Source of the DNA: Auriscalpium vulgare
Lineage: Eukaryota > Basidiomycota > Agaricomycetes > Russulales > Auriscalpiaceae
Assembly (NCBI GenBank): GCA_019915015.1
Contig: JAHBBC010000014.1
Coordinates: forward strand, 434,001 to 498,000
Direction: 5' to 3'
Length of the DNA: 64,000 bases
Shown here: positions 33,385 through 43,100 of the stretch, in pieces
Layout of the letters: every line of letters begins with the position of its first letter
How positions within the stretch are numbered: the stretch's first letter is position 1
The notes under the pieces: model-generated
Told to the model about the DNA's origin: nothing
Seen by the model: only the letters and a program-made list of their open reading frames with translations
Databases searched by the model: none
Position numbers and translations under genes: made by a program

Positions 33385-34165
33385 GTTAATTGTTGAAGGA
33401 GCAAGAGATAGATCGATGTTATGAAGTTGTGGATGGAGAGGTTAGTGCTGAGTTGGTCGGCGGGGTGGTTGGTGCGTGAGGAAGGCAGCCTCTCCGCGCG
33501 TTCAATGTACTTGAGTCTTGCAAACCTCGACCCACGCCTGCCACTCGTCAACACTTCCGAGATAAATTATGATATATATTTACTGGGGTGGGGCGGTGCT
33601 CAAGAGTACCCTATTATATACTTGGATTTCTTCTCTATTGTGCGACTGAGCTATAGCTCTATCTCCATTCTTTTTGTTGCGCGGCCCGGGCACCCGCCCG
33701 ACGCGCATTGTTCCAGCCGCGGTGCCGCATCAAGCCACACTTGCCAGTTTATATGAAGTTCGCCGTGCTCTCTGGCACCTCGCAACTCTACCTCCACCAC
33801 CGTCCCCGAATTTCGCCCCCATTCCTGCGCCCCATTCTTTGACCCATCCTGCGCTTGCTTGAGGTGCGCTGTCAATATTTATCATCTCTATATATATGTA
33901 CTTCGCCGTGGCAACTACAACTCCCGCACAAGGCTTGCAGTGTACCCTACCGGGTCCTCTCGCCGCGTATGTGGTCACTAGTTGTCTGATATACTTTTGG
34001 CGTACCAACCTCCCTGGCGAACCGCGTCGAGTGCCCGACAGGGCCCGCGTGATGCGTCGGGGCGTGTATGCGGGGCCGACTTTCCTTCGTCTCCCACCAA
34101 GCTCGCCGCCGCCAGCTCACTTATTCTCTTAGGCACTGCTCCCATTGTTCATTTTACGCGTCAAA
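33385..34165. other. KDZ internal non-coding region before Gypsy-2
   Basis: No gene seen. It holds the upstream flank of the minus-strand gene ending at 33384 and continues, beyond the Gypsy-2 insertion, into the upstream flank of the TET/JBP gene at 47730-47900. It was probably one divergent promoter region before insertion. Confidence 0.45.
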
Positions 34166-34169
34166 ACGC

Positions 34170-34826
34170 TGATACGCTATCACCCGGGACGGACCCTAGC
34201 GGGGCGTGCGGCGAGTGCCTCACAGGACAACAACCACCAACACTGCCTCCTATACGTCGCGATCCAGTCCGGGTGACTAGTCTTGCCGAGGGGGGAAGGT
34301 GTTCGTGTCGCTGTCGCGCTTCGTGCCCTCCCCGCGGTCGTGCGGGGCCACCTCCTACCGCCTAAACACCAAACTAAACACTCACCTGCCTGGGGATGCC
34401 CTCTACGGGATCCTCCTCCGAGTGCTTCGCACCCGTGTGCGAAGCGTCCGCCTATGGGCCGTCGCACCCCCTCTTGCCTGTCCGCCTGCCTACCTGTTCC
34501 CACATCGGTGGGGTCCTTCCTTCCTAAGTCTGGTAGCGCCTCAGGCTACAGTTTCTGTGAGGTAAAGGGTGTGGGTGGCTTGCGCCGCCCACAGGTTGAT
34601 TGGGTTGCTACGTCTCGCGCAGCTCCCTAAGTAGTGGCTCTACCTACGTCGCTAAGCCCTCCCGATCTAGCCCGTTCCGGTGATCCGTTCCGTCGCCAGT
34701 CCCGGTTGCTCCTGGGTCGCCGGACCACGTTCCCATCACCCCCGCTCCCGCGACCCTGCGCCTCGCATGCTGCTTCCCCGTCTCGCGACGTCTCGCTACA
34801 CGCTTGCCCGCGGCCTGAACCTATCA
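34170..34826 (-). repeat. Gypsy-2 3' LTR
   Basis: 657 bp, plus-strand ends TGATACG...CCTATCA. Line-by-line comparison with 47069-47725 showed no difference. Confidence 0.95.
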
Positions 34827-34838
34827 TTTCTCCCCCCA
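34827..34838 (-). promoter_or_regulatory. Gypsy-2 terminal polypurine tract
   Basis: On the minus strand TTGGGGGGAGAAA runs into the LTR start TGATAGG. This is the usual primer for plus-strand DNA synthesis. Confidence 0.8.
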
Positions 34839-34887
34839 ACTGAAACTGCAACTGTCCCCAGTTGCCAGGAACCGTGCGGAAGCGGCA

Positions 34888-34894
34888 TATAAGG
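34888..34894 (+). promoter_or_regulatory. TATA-like box of antisense gene A
   Basis: CATATAAGGGC lies about 65 nt before the ATG at 34955, on the strand opposite to gag-pol. It suggests that the antisense module has its own promoter. Confidence 0.5.
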
Positions 34895-34954
34895 GCTCGC
34901 GACCTTTTGCGGTAACGTCGCTTGTAGCATCCCTTTGCCGATTTCTGTCCCGCG

Positions 34955-36203
34955 ATGTCCCTCCCCGCAGCGTCTGCCACCGCCGACAACCTCGACCTCC
35001 TCCGCCTGCTGACGCAGGCCCCCTTCGCTGGTTTTGACCTTGGGGATGCCGAACGGGAGGTTGCGCTACGTCTAGAGTGGGCCGACAAAGTCAACCAGCT
35101 CGTGGTGCGTGCTGGTCCCCGACCGCGTCTTTTCCCGGCTTGGCTGATGATGAACTCAATTCCAGACCCTTTCTTCAATCCGCGCGTCCCGCAGCCTGCG
35201 CGATCTTGCCTTCCACTTCACCTCGCCGATCCTCGAGTTCATGGTGAAGCTCGTTCCAGCGTCCGCCCCTCTCGCCCAGCGCTTCGAGGGCACCCTCATG
35301 CGTACCCTCCCCGACTCAGCGCGCGCCAGCCCGCGGTGGTCCCAGATGTTCTCCCCTTTCCCTGCCGACGCTACCGACGCGGAACTCCACGTCTTGATCA
35401 CCATCGTGGAGGCTGGGCTCTGGACCGTGTACTACTTCGGAGACGGTTCTGTCGAATCCTACCTCCATGAAATCACGGAGTTGCATGGCGCCTTCCCCAC
35501 CCTGCGTCCTCAGGGGATGCAGAGCTGGCTCCTACGTGATTTCGACGCCCGGGCCGTCCATGGGATGTTTGTTATTACCCGCGAAGACGCCGTGTGCCGC
35601 GCCCTGGCCTACCACGTCCGTGGTGCCTCCAGCTCCCCCCACTCTCGTGCCTACGCGGGCCGCCTCACCACGGGCGTGGTGTACTACCTATTGGGGGGCC
35701 TCGCGGAGGACTCGGTGGATATGTTACGGGACTTTACCACCATCTCCGAGGCCTTCGACACGTTTCGCGATATTTGGGCGGACTGGCCACTGGTGTTGGA
35801 TCGCCTCGACATGCGCTGGGCCGCGATGGCAACCTGTATGGGCGGGATGCTGGACGCATGGGGATTAGGGTCCCGCCTCCTGGCCAACCTCCAGCCCGCA
35901 GACTTCCTGGTCCAGGATATCAGCGTGGCCTCGATTCGCGCCATCGAGCAGATCAGTTCTGCGCGCCTCTCGCACATCTCCTCCTCCCAAGCCATAGCTG
36001 AGATACCCCTAGGCTTCGATGCCATAGTCCATCCCTCGGACCAGCCGGGCCCTCTTCCCTTCCCCGCGCACCCCACGGTACCAGCGCCGACGGCCCCCTC
36101 CGCGTCTCCTACCTACGCCGGGGAGATACCGCCGCCCATCGCCAGCTCGGAAGAAGTCGAGGAGGGGGAGGTGATCGAGCTTCTGATGGAGCGCGAGGAA
36201 TAG
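34955..36203 (+). CDS. Antisense gene A of Gypsy-2 (395 aa, unknown)
   Basis: Exon 1 is 34955-35104. A 61-nt intron follows at 35105-35165 (GTGCGT, a CTGATGA branch-like site, TTCCAG), and exon 2 is 35166-36203. The spliced frame is fully open and gives about 395 residues: MSLPAASATADNLDLLRL at the N-terminus, then a long largely helical region (LEFMVKLVPASAPLAQRF, LTTGVVYYLLGGLAEDS, MRWAAMATCMGGMLDAWG). The C-terminus is Pro-rich, then acidic (SSEEVEEGEVIELLMEREE). No catalytic motif, signal peptide or convincing membrane span was seen. It is transcribed against gag-pol, with a TATA-like box 65 nt upstream. An intact intron on this strand would be lost if it rode in the sense genomic RNA and were spliced; because it reads antisense, it is protected. 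That is a logical consequence, not proof of function. Confidence 0.75.
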
Positions 36204-36466
36204 GTATATTCCCGGGCCAATGTCTGTAGAATGTTCCATAGCTATTGAAATGGAACCAGGAGCCATGTGCGGCTTCCCCCTGTCCCTGTGCCACGTTTCG
36301 CGATGCCTTGCGATAAGCTCCTGGGCCCATGCCGGAGGCTCCGTCTGGGTCGCGATCTGTCGCGATAACCCACGTTGGCCGGAACTCCGGCGAGACCCTC
36401 GTGTTTTGGTCTTCGCGCTGTATCGCGACGCCGCGATGGTGTGCCTCTTCCCCTACTCGCGCCGCC

Positions 36467-36474
36467 TATATGAG
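36467..36474 (+). promoter_or_regulatory. TATA-like box of antisense gene B
   Basis: CTATATGAGGGGG lies about 75 nt upstream of the ATG at 36543, in the 339-bp gap between genes A and B. Position and sequence resemble the TATA-like box of gene A. Confidence 0.45.
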
Positions 36475-36542
36475 GGGGCTGCGACGATGGCCTTTTCCAA
36501 AAACACCCTCAACGCCCCAGTCCGTCCGACTACCTCCTCCAC

Positions 36543-37724
36543 ATGCAGGCCGTCCTACTCCGCGCGTTTTCGCGTTTCCGGCTGTACCAGCTGTTGATAC
36601 ATCCGGTTGAGGTGCCCTTGCCTGGTGCCGACGCTTCCTCATTTCCCGCGGCCGCCGTTGCCTGGCTTCAGGAGATCTCCGACCTTTTGGTGCGTCGTCC
36701 CGCGGCCCTCTTTTCCCTCATCCCGGCCTCGTACTGACGTTGTCTTCGCTTCTTCCCCCCTTTTCAGCAGGACCATCGCGAGACGTCGCATTTTACCCTA
36801 CCGGCCCTCGCGTCCATGACCGTCGTCTCGACGCTCTCCTACCTAGCGGAGCGCTTTCCCGAAACGTTCGAACAAACCGCCCCCATTCGCGCGAATATCG
36901 TAGGAAATATTCCGTTCGGAGGGGACAACGCCCCGGGGCAGCCACCCAGCGTCGCTCTGCTTCCTCACGTGGTCCATGTGGACTCCTTGGCCCACCTGGT
37001 GGAGCGCTCCGTTTGGTTGCTGTACCGTCACCAACTTCACGGCCGGGCAACTTTCGAGGTCAACTTGGCAGCGCTGTTCGGCCCCGAGTTTGCCCCCCGT
37101 CCCGACGGCCTTGCCACCCGTGTTGCCGAGTTATTCCTTCGCGACCTCGATCGTTTGAGTGACGACCTCGACCACGCCGACGGGCTGGTCGGGGCCCTCA
37201 TGCTCCCCTTGAACCGCGCCGTGATCGGAATGACCCACCCCCGCGACATTGGCGTCCTCGACTTCCTTGCGGCCGCGAGTCCCTCGTTGCAGGCTGCCCA
37301 TCGTGCGAACGTCCGTGAAGCCGCCGACTATCTCGTTCCCGGCCTCAAGTTGGTCGCGGAGCTTCGCGACTTCGTTTGGGCGGACCAATTGAACGCCAGC
37401 CACCTGCGCCACGCCGTCACTCGCCTCGAAGGCACCGCGGGAAAGCTGCTGTACGATGCCTGCGAAGTTGCCGCGGTCCTCGACCACCTCGCCGGTGCCG
37501 GTCCTATGCGCCGTATGCTTACCGCCCTTCCCTTCCCGCCGCTTACTCACCGAGTCATCCGCCGCGGCTCTATCGCGTTCTCGTGGGGGGTCCCCAACCT
37601 TGTTGAGGTCGTGGGCCCGAGGCCTCCTGATGCCCTGAGTCGACGGGCTGGTCGTAGGAATGGGGGTAACCGCGCCCGGACTCCCGCGCCCAATGGTGCG
37701 TCTGGGTCCGGTGCGCCCGCGTAG
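36543..37724 (+). CDS. Antisense gene B of Gypsy-2 (367 aa, unknown)
   Basis: Exon 1 is 36543-36689 (MQAVLLRAFSRFRLYQLL...). The intron is 36690-36767 (GTGCGT, TACTGAC branch site, TTTTCAG) and exon 2 is 36768-37724. The spliced frame is open for about 367 residues. The ATG at 36543 was chosen because the same frame meets a stop about 75 nt upstream. The protein is mostly helical (LAHLVERSVWLLYRHQLHG, VAELFLRDLDRLSDDLDH, VREAADYLVPGLKLVAELRD, KLLYDACEVAAVLDHLAG) and ends in a basic Arg/Gly/Pro tail. Exon layout and intron donor are like gene A, hinting at common origin, but no clear sequence similarity was found by eye. The function is unknown. Confidence 0.72.
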
Positions 37725-38004
37725 CGAGCGATTCCTGTAATTTGCCCAAGGCGCCCTTAGGGCCCAGTAATGCCATTCCGTTCCCTATCCCTTCTTCTTG
37801 ACTCGCGCGCGAGCGCTCGCTAAGCCGTGTGAAGGTAAGCGCCGCACCTGTCGCGGCCCGGCGGGCCCGCTCTGCTTCCACGTCGGAAGCAAAAACCCAC
37901 ACGCTGGCGCGGCGCCCCGTCTTAACGCGACGCGTTGCGCCTCGACCTCTCCGTCTCTCTCTTTCCTCCCCTCACCTTCTCCCTATCTCCCCCCTTCCCT
38001 GGCC

Positions 38005-39705
38005 ATGTCTGCGTTCTCCCGCCCCATCAACCTCAGGAAACGGCTGTCCGCCGTAGAAGCGCTCGTCGCCTCCCTCCCCACAGTCGACTCCGCCCACTAC
38101 GGCGAGTTCGCCGCGAACTGGGAGTCGGCCACGGTGAGTGCCCACGGCCTCTCGCTCCCGACGCTCTGCTGACCCTCCCTTGTGTCCAGTCCGCCTATGC
38201 TGAGGTGTTGGGGGAGGACCCCCCGCCGTCCGAGGTGCTGGACAGGATCGGGGCCGTGTCCGCCGTTGTCGACGCCTGGCCGTCCTCCGGCCCCTCCCCC
38301 ACGCCGTCCTCACCCGCCATCCCCTACTCCACTCCCGTCGCCGCTCCCCTCTCCCGTCAGGCTGGCAAGCGGGCCCGCGCCGACAGTGCCCTCCCCGCGC
38401 CTTCTGTCCGCCCCCCGGTCTCCTCCACGCCTCACCGCGCCGCCGCCCGCGCTTCCCCGCCGCCCACCAAGCGCAACCGCGAGTCCGCCCCCTCCGAGGC
38501 TGACGCCGAGGCCGAGGTCGACGAGCTAGATGAGGCGGGGGACCCGCAGGAGCCCGTCGCGCAGCGCACCCGCGGCGCCACCAAACTCCCCGCCCCCCGA
38601 TCAGTCCCCGCCGCCGCCAAGTCGAAGGGCAAGGGCAAAGCCGTCCGCAGTTCCAAGCGCCCTGCCAACGTCCCCTCCGGCTCCCTCGTGCCTCCGCCCG
38701 CCGCCACTGTCCCCTCTTCCGAGGCCGGCTCCCCCGCGCCCGCCGCCGACCCTTCCACCTCCGTCAAGGGCGCCAAGATCCCCGTCGCTGACACCTTCCC
38801 GGGCCGCCGCCTTCAGGTACGTCGCCCTTTTCTTGTCCGTCGTGTTGCGCCGCTCACACTCCGACCCTCAGGCTTCCGCCCCCTGCTACCGCTGCGCCAC
38901 GATGGACTCCCACCCCACGTGCTTCTTCACGGACGTCAGCGGCCGCCAGTGCCATCGCTGCTTCGTGGGCCACCACAAGTGCGACGACGGTGTCCGCGGG
39001 ACGCACTTCTACGTGGTGGGCAGCGACGGAGTCTCGCAGGATGTCGACCCTGCCGGCATCCATGTCCGTCCCCGGTCCTCCGCCTTCGACTGGGCCGACC
39101 ACCCCGACCCTGCCGGCGCCGTCCCCATCCTCCGCTACGACTCCCCGCCGCAGCTTTTCCGGACCTACAACGCGCTCACGGAGGAGCTCAACACCATCAG
39201 CGTCAACTACGCGACGCTCGACGCCCGGGCCCGCGGCATCGTCGCTGAGCGGAACTGGGTCTGGCAGACCCTGCAGCAGCTCGGCGACCCCGCGTTCCCT
39301 GCGCCTGCTGGGGGCCTCATCTCGCCGCAGGTTGGCCCCTTCGATCCGCCGCGCCGCATCCCTCTCCCTGCTCCCCCCGCGTTGCGCGCCGCTTCTCCCG
39401 CGCCGGCCAGGCCTGCCTCGCGCCTCCTCCTTGCGCCACCCTCGTCGGCTCTCATCGCCTCTTCCCTCCCGCTGCCCGGCGCCGCCGTCGTGCCTCTCGT
39501 CGGTCGCGCCTCTCGCCTTCCTTCCCCCGCGCCTCCGGTTGCTCCCGCTGCGCCCTTCTCGCCGCTCGCCGCTGCCGCTCCTCCCGCGTCGGACCCTGCC
39601 CCCGGCCCTACCATGCCTACCGCCGCCGCTCCCTCCTTCGAGGATGTCGGCACGCCGCCCTCCGCCGCGGCTGATGGTCCCGCTGACCCCGCGCCCGCCG
39701 CTTAG
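38005..39705 (+). CDS. Antisense gene C of Gypsy-2: Cys-cluster protein (about 529 aa)
   Basis: Three exons: 38005-38133, 38190-38816 and about 38872-39705. The introns carry GTGAGT..TCCAG and GTACGT..CTCAG and are both in phase 0. The pre-ATG region is pyrimidine-rich without a TATA box. Order: a short N-terminal helix (NLRKRLSAVEALVASL), a Pro/Ala/Ser-rich and basic disordered stretch with nuclear-signal-like Lys/Arg (KSKGKGKAVRSSKR), then the cluster CYRCATMDSHPTC...CHRCFVGHHKC. Its spacing is C-x2-C-x8-C-x9-C-x2-C-x6-C, which could bind two zinc ions. A helical stretch (FRTYNALTEELNTISVNY) and a long Pro/Ala-rich tail follow. The cluster spacing recalls Cys-rich motifs in many uncharacterised agaricomycete proteins; a DNA- or RNA-binding role is inference. 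A diverged copy of its C-terminus survives in Gypsy-1 (55755-56123). Confidence 0.75.
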
Positions 39706-40116
39706 CCGCTTGCGAGCCTTCTTCAAAAGGAGTCGCCCCTGCTTCAACAGCAGAGGGCCTTGGTGCTTCGATGCGGGGGGCGTTCCTCGTGTCCTAGGTG
39801 GGGGTTTCGGCGTCTCGCTGTCGTGTTGTCCGCTCGTTATCGGTCTGTTCATAGTTGTTCGCTATCCGTCGCTACCTCTTTGCTGTGTACATAGAATTCG
39901 CTATCCTGCTATGTTGTGAATAGAGTCCATTGCTTGTGTCACAGTGTGAGCGTGTCCTATCGCGTTTCCGGCGCGACCTCAGCCTTGTTCCAGACCCTTG
40001 AAGCCTTAGTCGGTGCCTGCCCAGTCCGAGCTTCGCTAGCGCTCGCGACCTCGACTTATCGTCCTGACTCGTCTCCATCCGTACTTCCAGCTGTTCAGTC
40101 CTAAATACCACCGTCT
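39706..40116. other. Gap between antisense gene C and pol
   Basis: The convergent 3' ends of gene C (plus) and pol (minus) face each other here. A segment with AACAGCAG and GTACATAGAATT-like blocks is shared, with divergence, with Gypsy-1 near 55550-55700. No gene. Confidence 0.5.
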
Positions 40117-40133
40117 AATCCTCCCCCCAACTG
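40117..40133 (-). promoter_or_regulatory. Gypsy-2 internal polypurine tract
   Basis: On the minus strand CAGTTGGGGGGAGGATT lies about 50 nt after the pol stop. It closely resembles the terminal tract at 34827 and is repeated in Gypsy-1 at about 55340. Similarity between the two elements ends just beyond it. Confidence 0.7.
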
Positions 40134-40179
40134 AAATATCGACTGTCCTCAGTCGCCGTAGTGCTGGGCGGTACTCTTT

Positions 40180-43100
40180 TTAGACGGTGATCTCGTCGTC
40201 CTGGTCATCGTCTTCCCTGGTGGGGTCGTCTGCTTCCTCTTCATGAATGGCATCGTGATCCTGCCTATCTTCATGAAGTAGCTCGTCCACCCTGGACTGT
40301 GGGACGTCCAGAAATTCGGGCAACTCTGGCAGCGCAATGTTCGTTCGCGCGAAGTAAGGCAGGACGCGAAACTCCGCGACCGGTCGGTCGAAGAGCGCAC
40401 CGTGGAGGTCCGCAAGCACGTAAGGTCCTCCTTTCCGTCGGCCAATTACCACGAACGGTCCATCGTAGCGCGGAAGCATTTTTCGATCTAATGACTTCTC
40501 GTACCGCGTGAACCGTAGGAGGACCAAGTCGCCTCTCTTGAAATTGTAGTCGCGAATCGTCGCTTCGTGGTCACGTTCAAATTTTACCGCCGCGATACGT
40601 CGCGCTTCAAAGACTTTGTCGTGGATGGTCCTTAACTGGGCTTTTCTCTTTTGTAGGGCCATTGCCCTGCGCGCTATGAGGTCTGTGGAAGACAGTAGAG
40701 ACTCGGGCGGAGGCATCAAGTATGAAGCCTCGATGATATCCAGCGGCATTAGCGGCTGCGTTCCTGTTACCGCGAAGTATGGCGAGCAGCCCATCCTCCG
40801 CCTGATCGTTATCCTGTCCGACCAGAATACCGAGTACGCAACCGATGACCATTTTGCAGCATTTCCATCGGCTGCCTTGTAGAGCGCTTGACGTACGTCG
40901 AAGTGAGACCGCTCGACTATTCCGTTGGCTCGCGAATTATATCCCGATATTCGAATGTGCCGGACTCCATACTTATGCGACAGGGATTCCAAGGCCGACA
41001 CGAACGGTGCGCCGTTGTCCGTGACCACTTCTCGCAGGGCGCCCCACCGGCACAAGACGTCTTCGAAAATCCATTTCGCGATGGCGTCCGCCGTCTCCGC
41101 CCTTAGCATTCTCCACTCTGGATAGTGGGTTACGGAGCAGCGTCCTTGGACGATGTATTTGAATCCGCCGCTTGCTGGCATATGCATGGTGTCTGCATAC
41201 ATCTTTGCGAAAAGGTTCGCCGGCGTTGCCACCGTTGGCGGTATCAGGCTGTGGCGAACTAGTCGGGTTTCGCAAATATGGCACGTTCTCACCCACCAAG
41301 CCACGTCTGCGTCCACGTATGGCCACCAGAAACGCTCCAACAGCATCATCCGCGTCGCGTAGACGCCTTTGTGTCCGACATCGTCATGAGCTGCTTTGAG
41401 GACCGCGATACGTCGGTCTCCTCCCAGCACGAGTTGGTGCCTGCCTTGGTGGTGCCTTTTGAAAAGGCGGTCCCCATCCTTGAAGAACTGGAGCGCGTAT
41501 CGAGCGAAACGAGCGAACTGTTCGTCGGTCAAGTCCGCCGGCCGCGCCAGGGTCCCTAACCAGTCCCTGACTAGTTCCAGCCGCTTGTCAGCTTCATGAG
41601 CCTTGTCTGATCTGGGAACATCGCGATACGTCGCGTCCTGTACTGGTGCGGGTTGCATTTGGACCGTAGTTGCCCAGACGTCGGCCGGTTCATCGTGGGA
41701 GCGCCGGGCCTCCTCGCGACGTATCGCGTCCTGGCTTGAACCAGCCCCATGTTCGTCTGGTATGCTTCCTGGCCCCGTCCATCCATCTTGCCGTCGCGAG
41801 GCTCTCTCTTGCGCTGTCTTCGGGACTACCATGTTTACGATATGTGCGAAACCATACACCGCATCAACCCAGTCGTCGAAGTCGTCTTCCTGTTCCAGAG
41901 CGTCTCCTGGTTGCCTACGCCTCCTGGATAGGCCGTCGGGCCCGTGGAAGAGTCCCGGCACGTGCACTAGCTCAAAATGGAACATCAGGATGCCTATAAT
42001 CCACCTGTTCATACTGGCCGATGGCTCGAGGTCAGGATTTTCCAGCATGCCTTTGATATACCTGGCGTCGACCTCAATGGTCAGGTTCCTCACCCCTATC
42101 AGGTAGACTTTAAGGGCCCGCAGGGCTCGAAAAAGACCATAGAGCTCCAGCTTGGGCTGCGAGAACCGCGCTTCGCGATCGTTTAGCGCGATGCTACCAA
42201 ATCGAGAATATCGGCGTCTCTTCCTGTCTTGGGGAACGTTGGGGTCCGCCTGACTCAATAGGAAACCCACCGCGATGTACGAGGTGTCTACCGCTAGGAT
42301 CACGGGGGCCTCCGACGTGTAATCAATCGGTAGGAGCGCTGGTGATGCGAGGACTGCCTCCTTGAGGTCCTCCATAGCTCGCGACTGTTCGGGTCCCCAT
42401 TCGAACGGGACGTCCTTCCTCGTCAGGTGTGTCAAGGCATGGGCTCGGTGCGCAAAGTTACGGATAAAGATGCGCAGGACTCCGACAGTCCCCAAGAAAG
42501 CCCGTACGTCTGAGAGATCCGTGCACGGCCCCCAATTGCGAATCTTCGCGACCTTTTCTTCGTCTGCCATCCTTCCTTGCGGTGTGCAGCGGTGCCCTAC
42601 CACGTAGAATTCTGGTACGCACAGCTGTGATTTCCATCCTGAGAACGTGCCATGACAGTAGCGCATTCGTTGGACTACCCTGTTAACGTTGTTAAAGTGT
42701 TCCCATACGAACCGCCTTATGCCGTTGTTGCCGGGGATCGTTTCGTATCCTCCGCCTTCCGTCCTGTAGTCCGAGTCCGGCCCCTTCAGGGGGACGTCGT
42801 CTATAAAAGGCACCGTAATATGCGGGATTTCCGGTTGGAGAATAAAGGTCACGTCGTCGTGGAAGATCGGGACGGAATTCGTCCACCCCATAGGCAGGGT
42901 CACCAGCCGTTTTGCGCCGTACGGCGTCTGGAAAGTCGTGAGGTCCCTTGAGGCTTCATCTAGTCTCCTTTCGTCATAGCCCACGTAGAGGTCCAGAATT
43001 CCCCCGCACGGCCGCCCCGCAAACTGCTCCGCCAAATGATCTGGGAAGGGGGGTACTCCTGAGTGCGCGATGGTCACCGCATTCAGGGGTTCCAGACTAT

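Noticed and set aside
26799..34169. Left block as an independent gene cluster unrelated to the transposase
   Set aside because: It lies inside the TIR and target-duplication pair that rejoins Gypsy-1 pol, so it travelled with the KDZ element.
34170..34826. Solo LTR separate from the 47-kb LTR
   Set aside because: Identical sequence and the matching ACGC flanks show that both LTRs belong to one insertion.
37935..39248. 437-codon overlapping plus-strand frame across gene C
   Set aside because: It is a GC-driven shadow: the spliced frame of gene C has better splice logic, a Cys cluster and a homologue in Gypsy-1.
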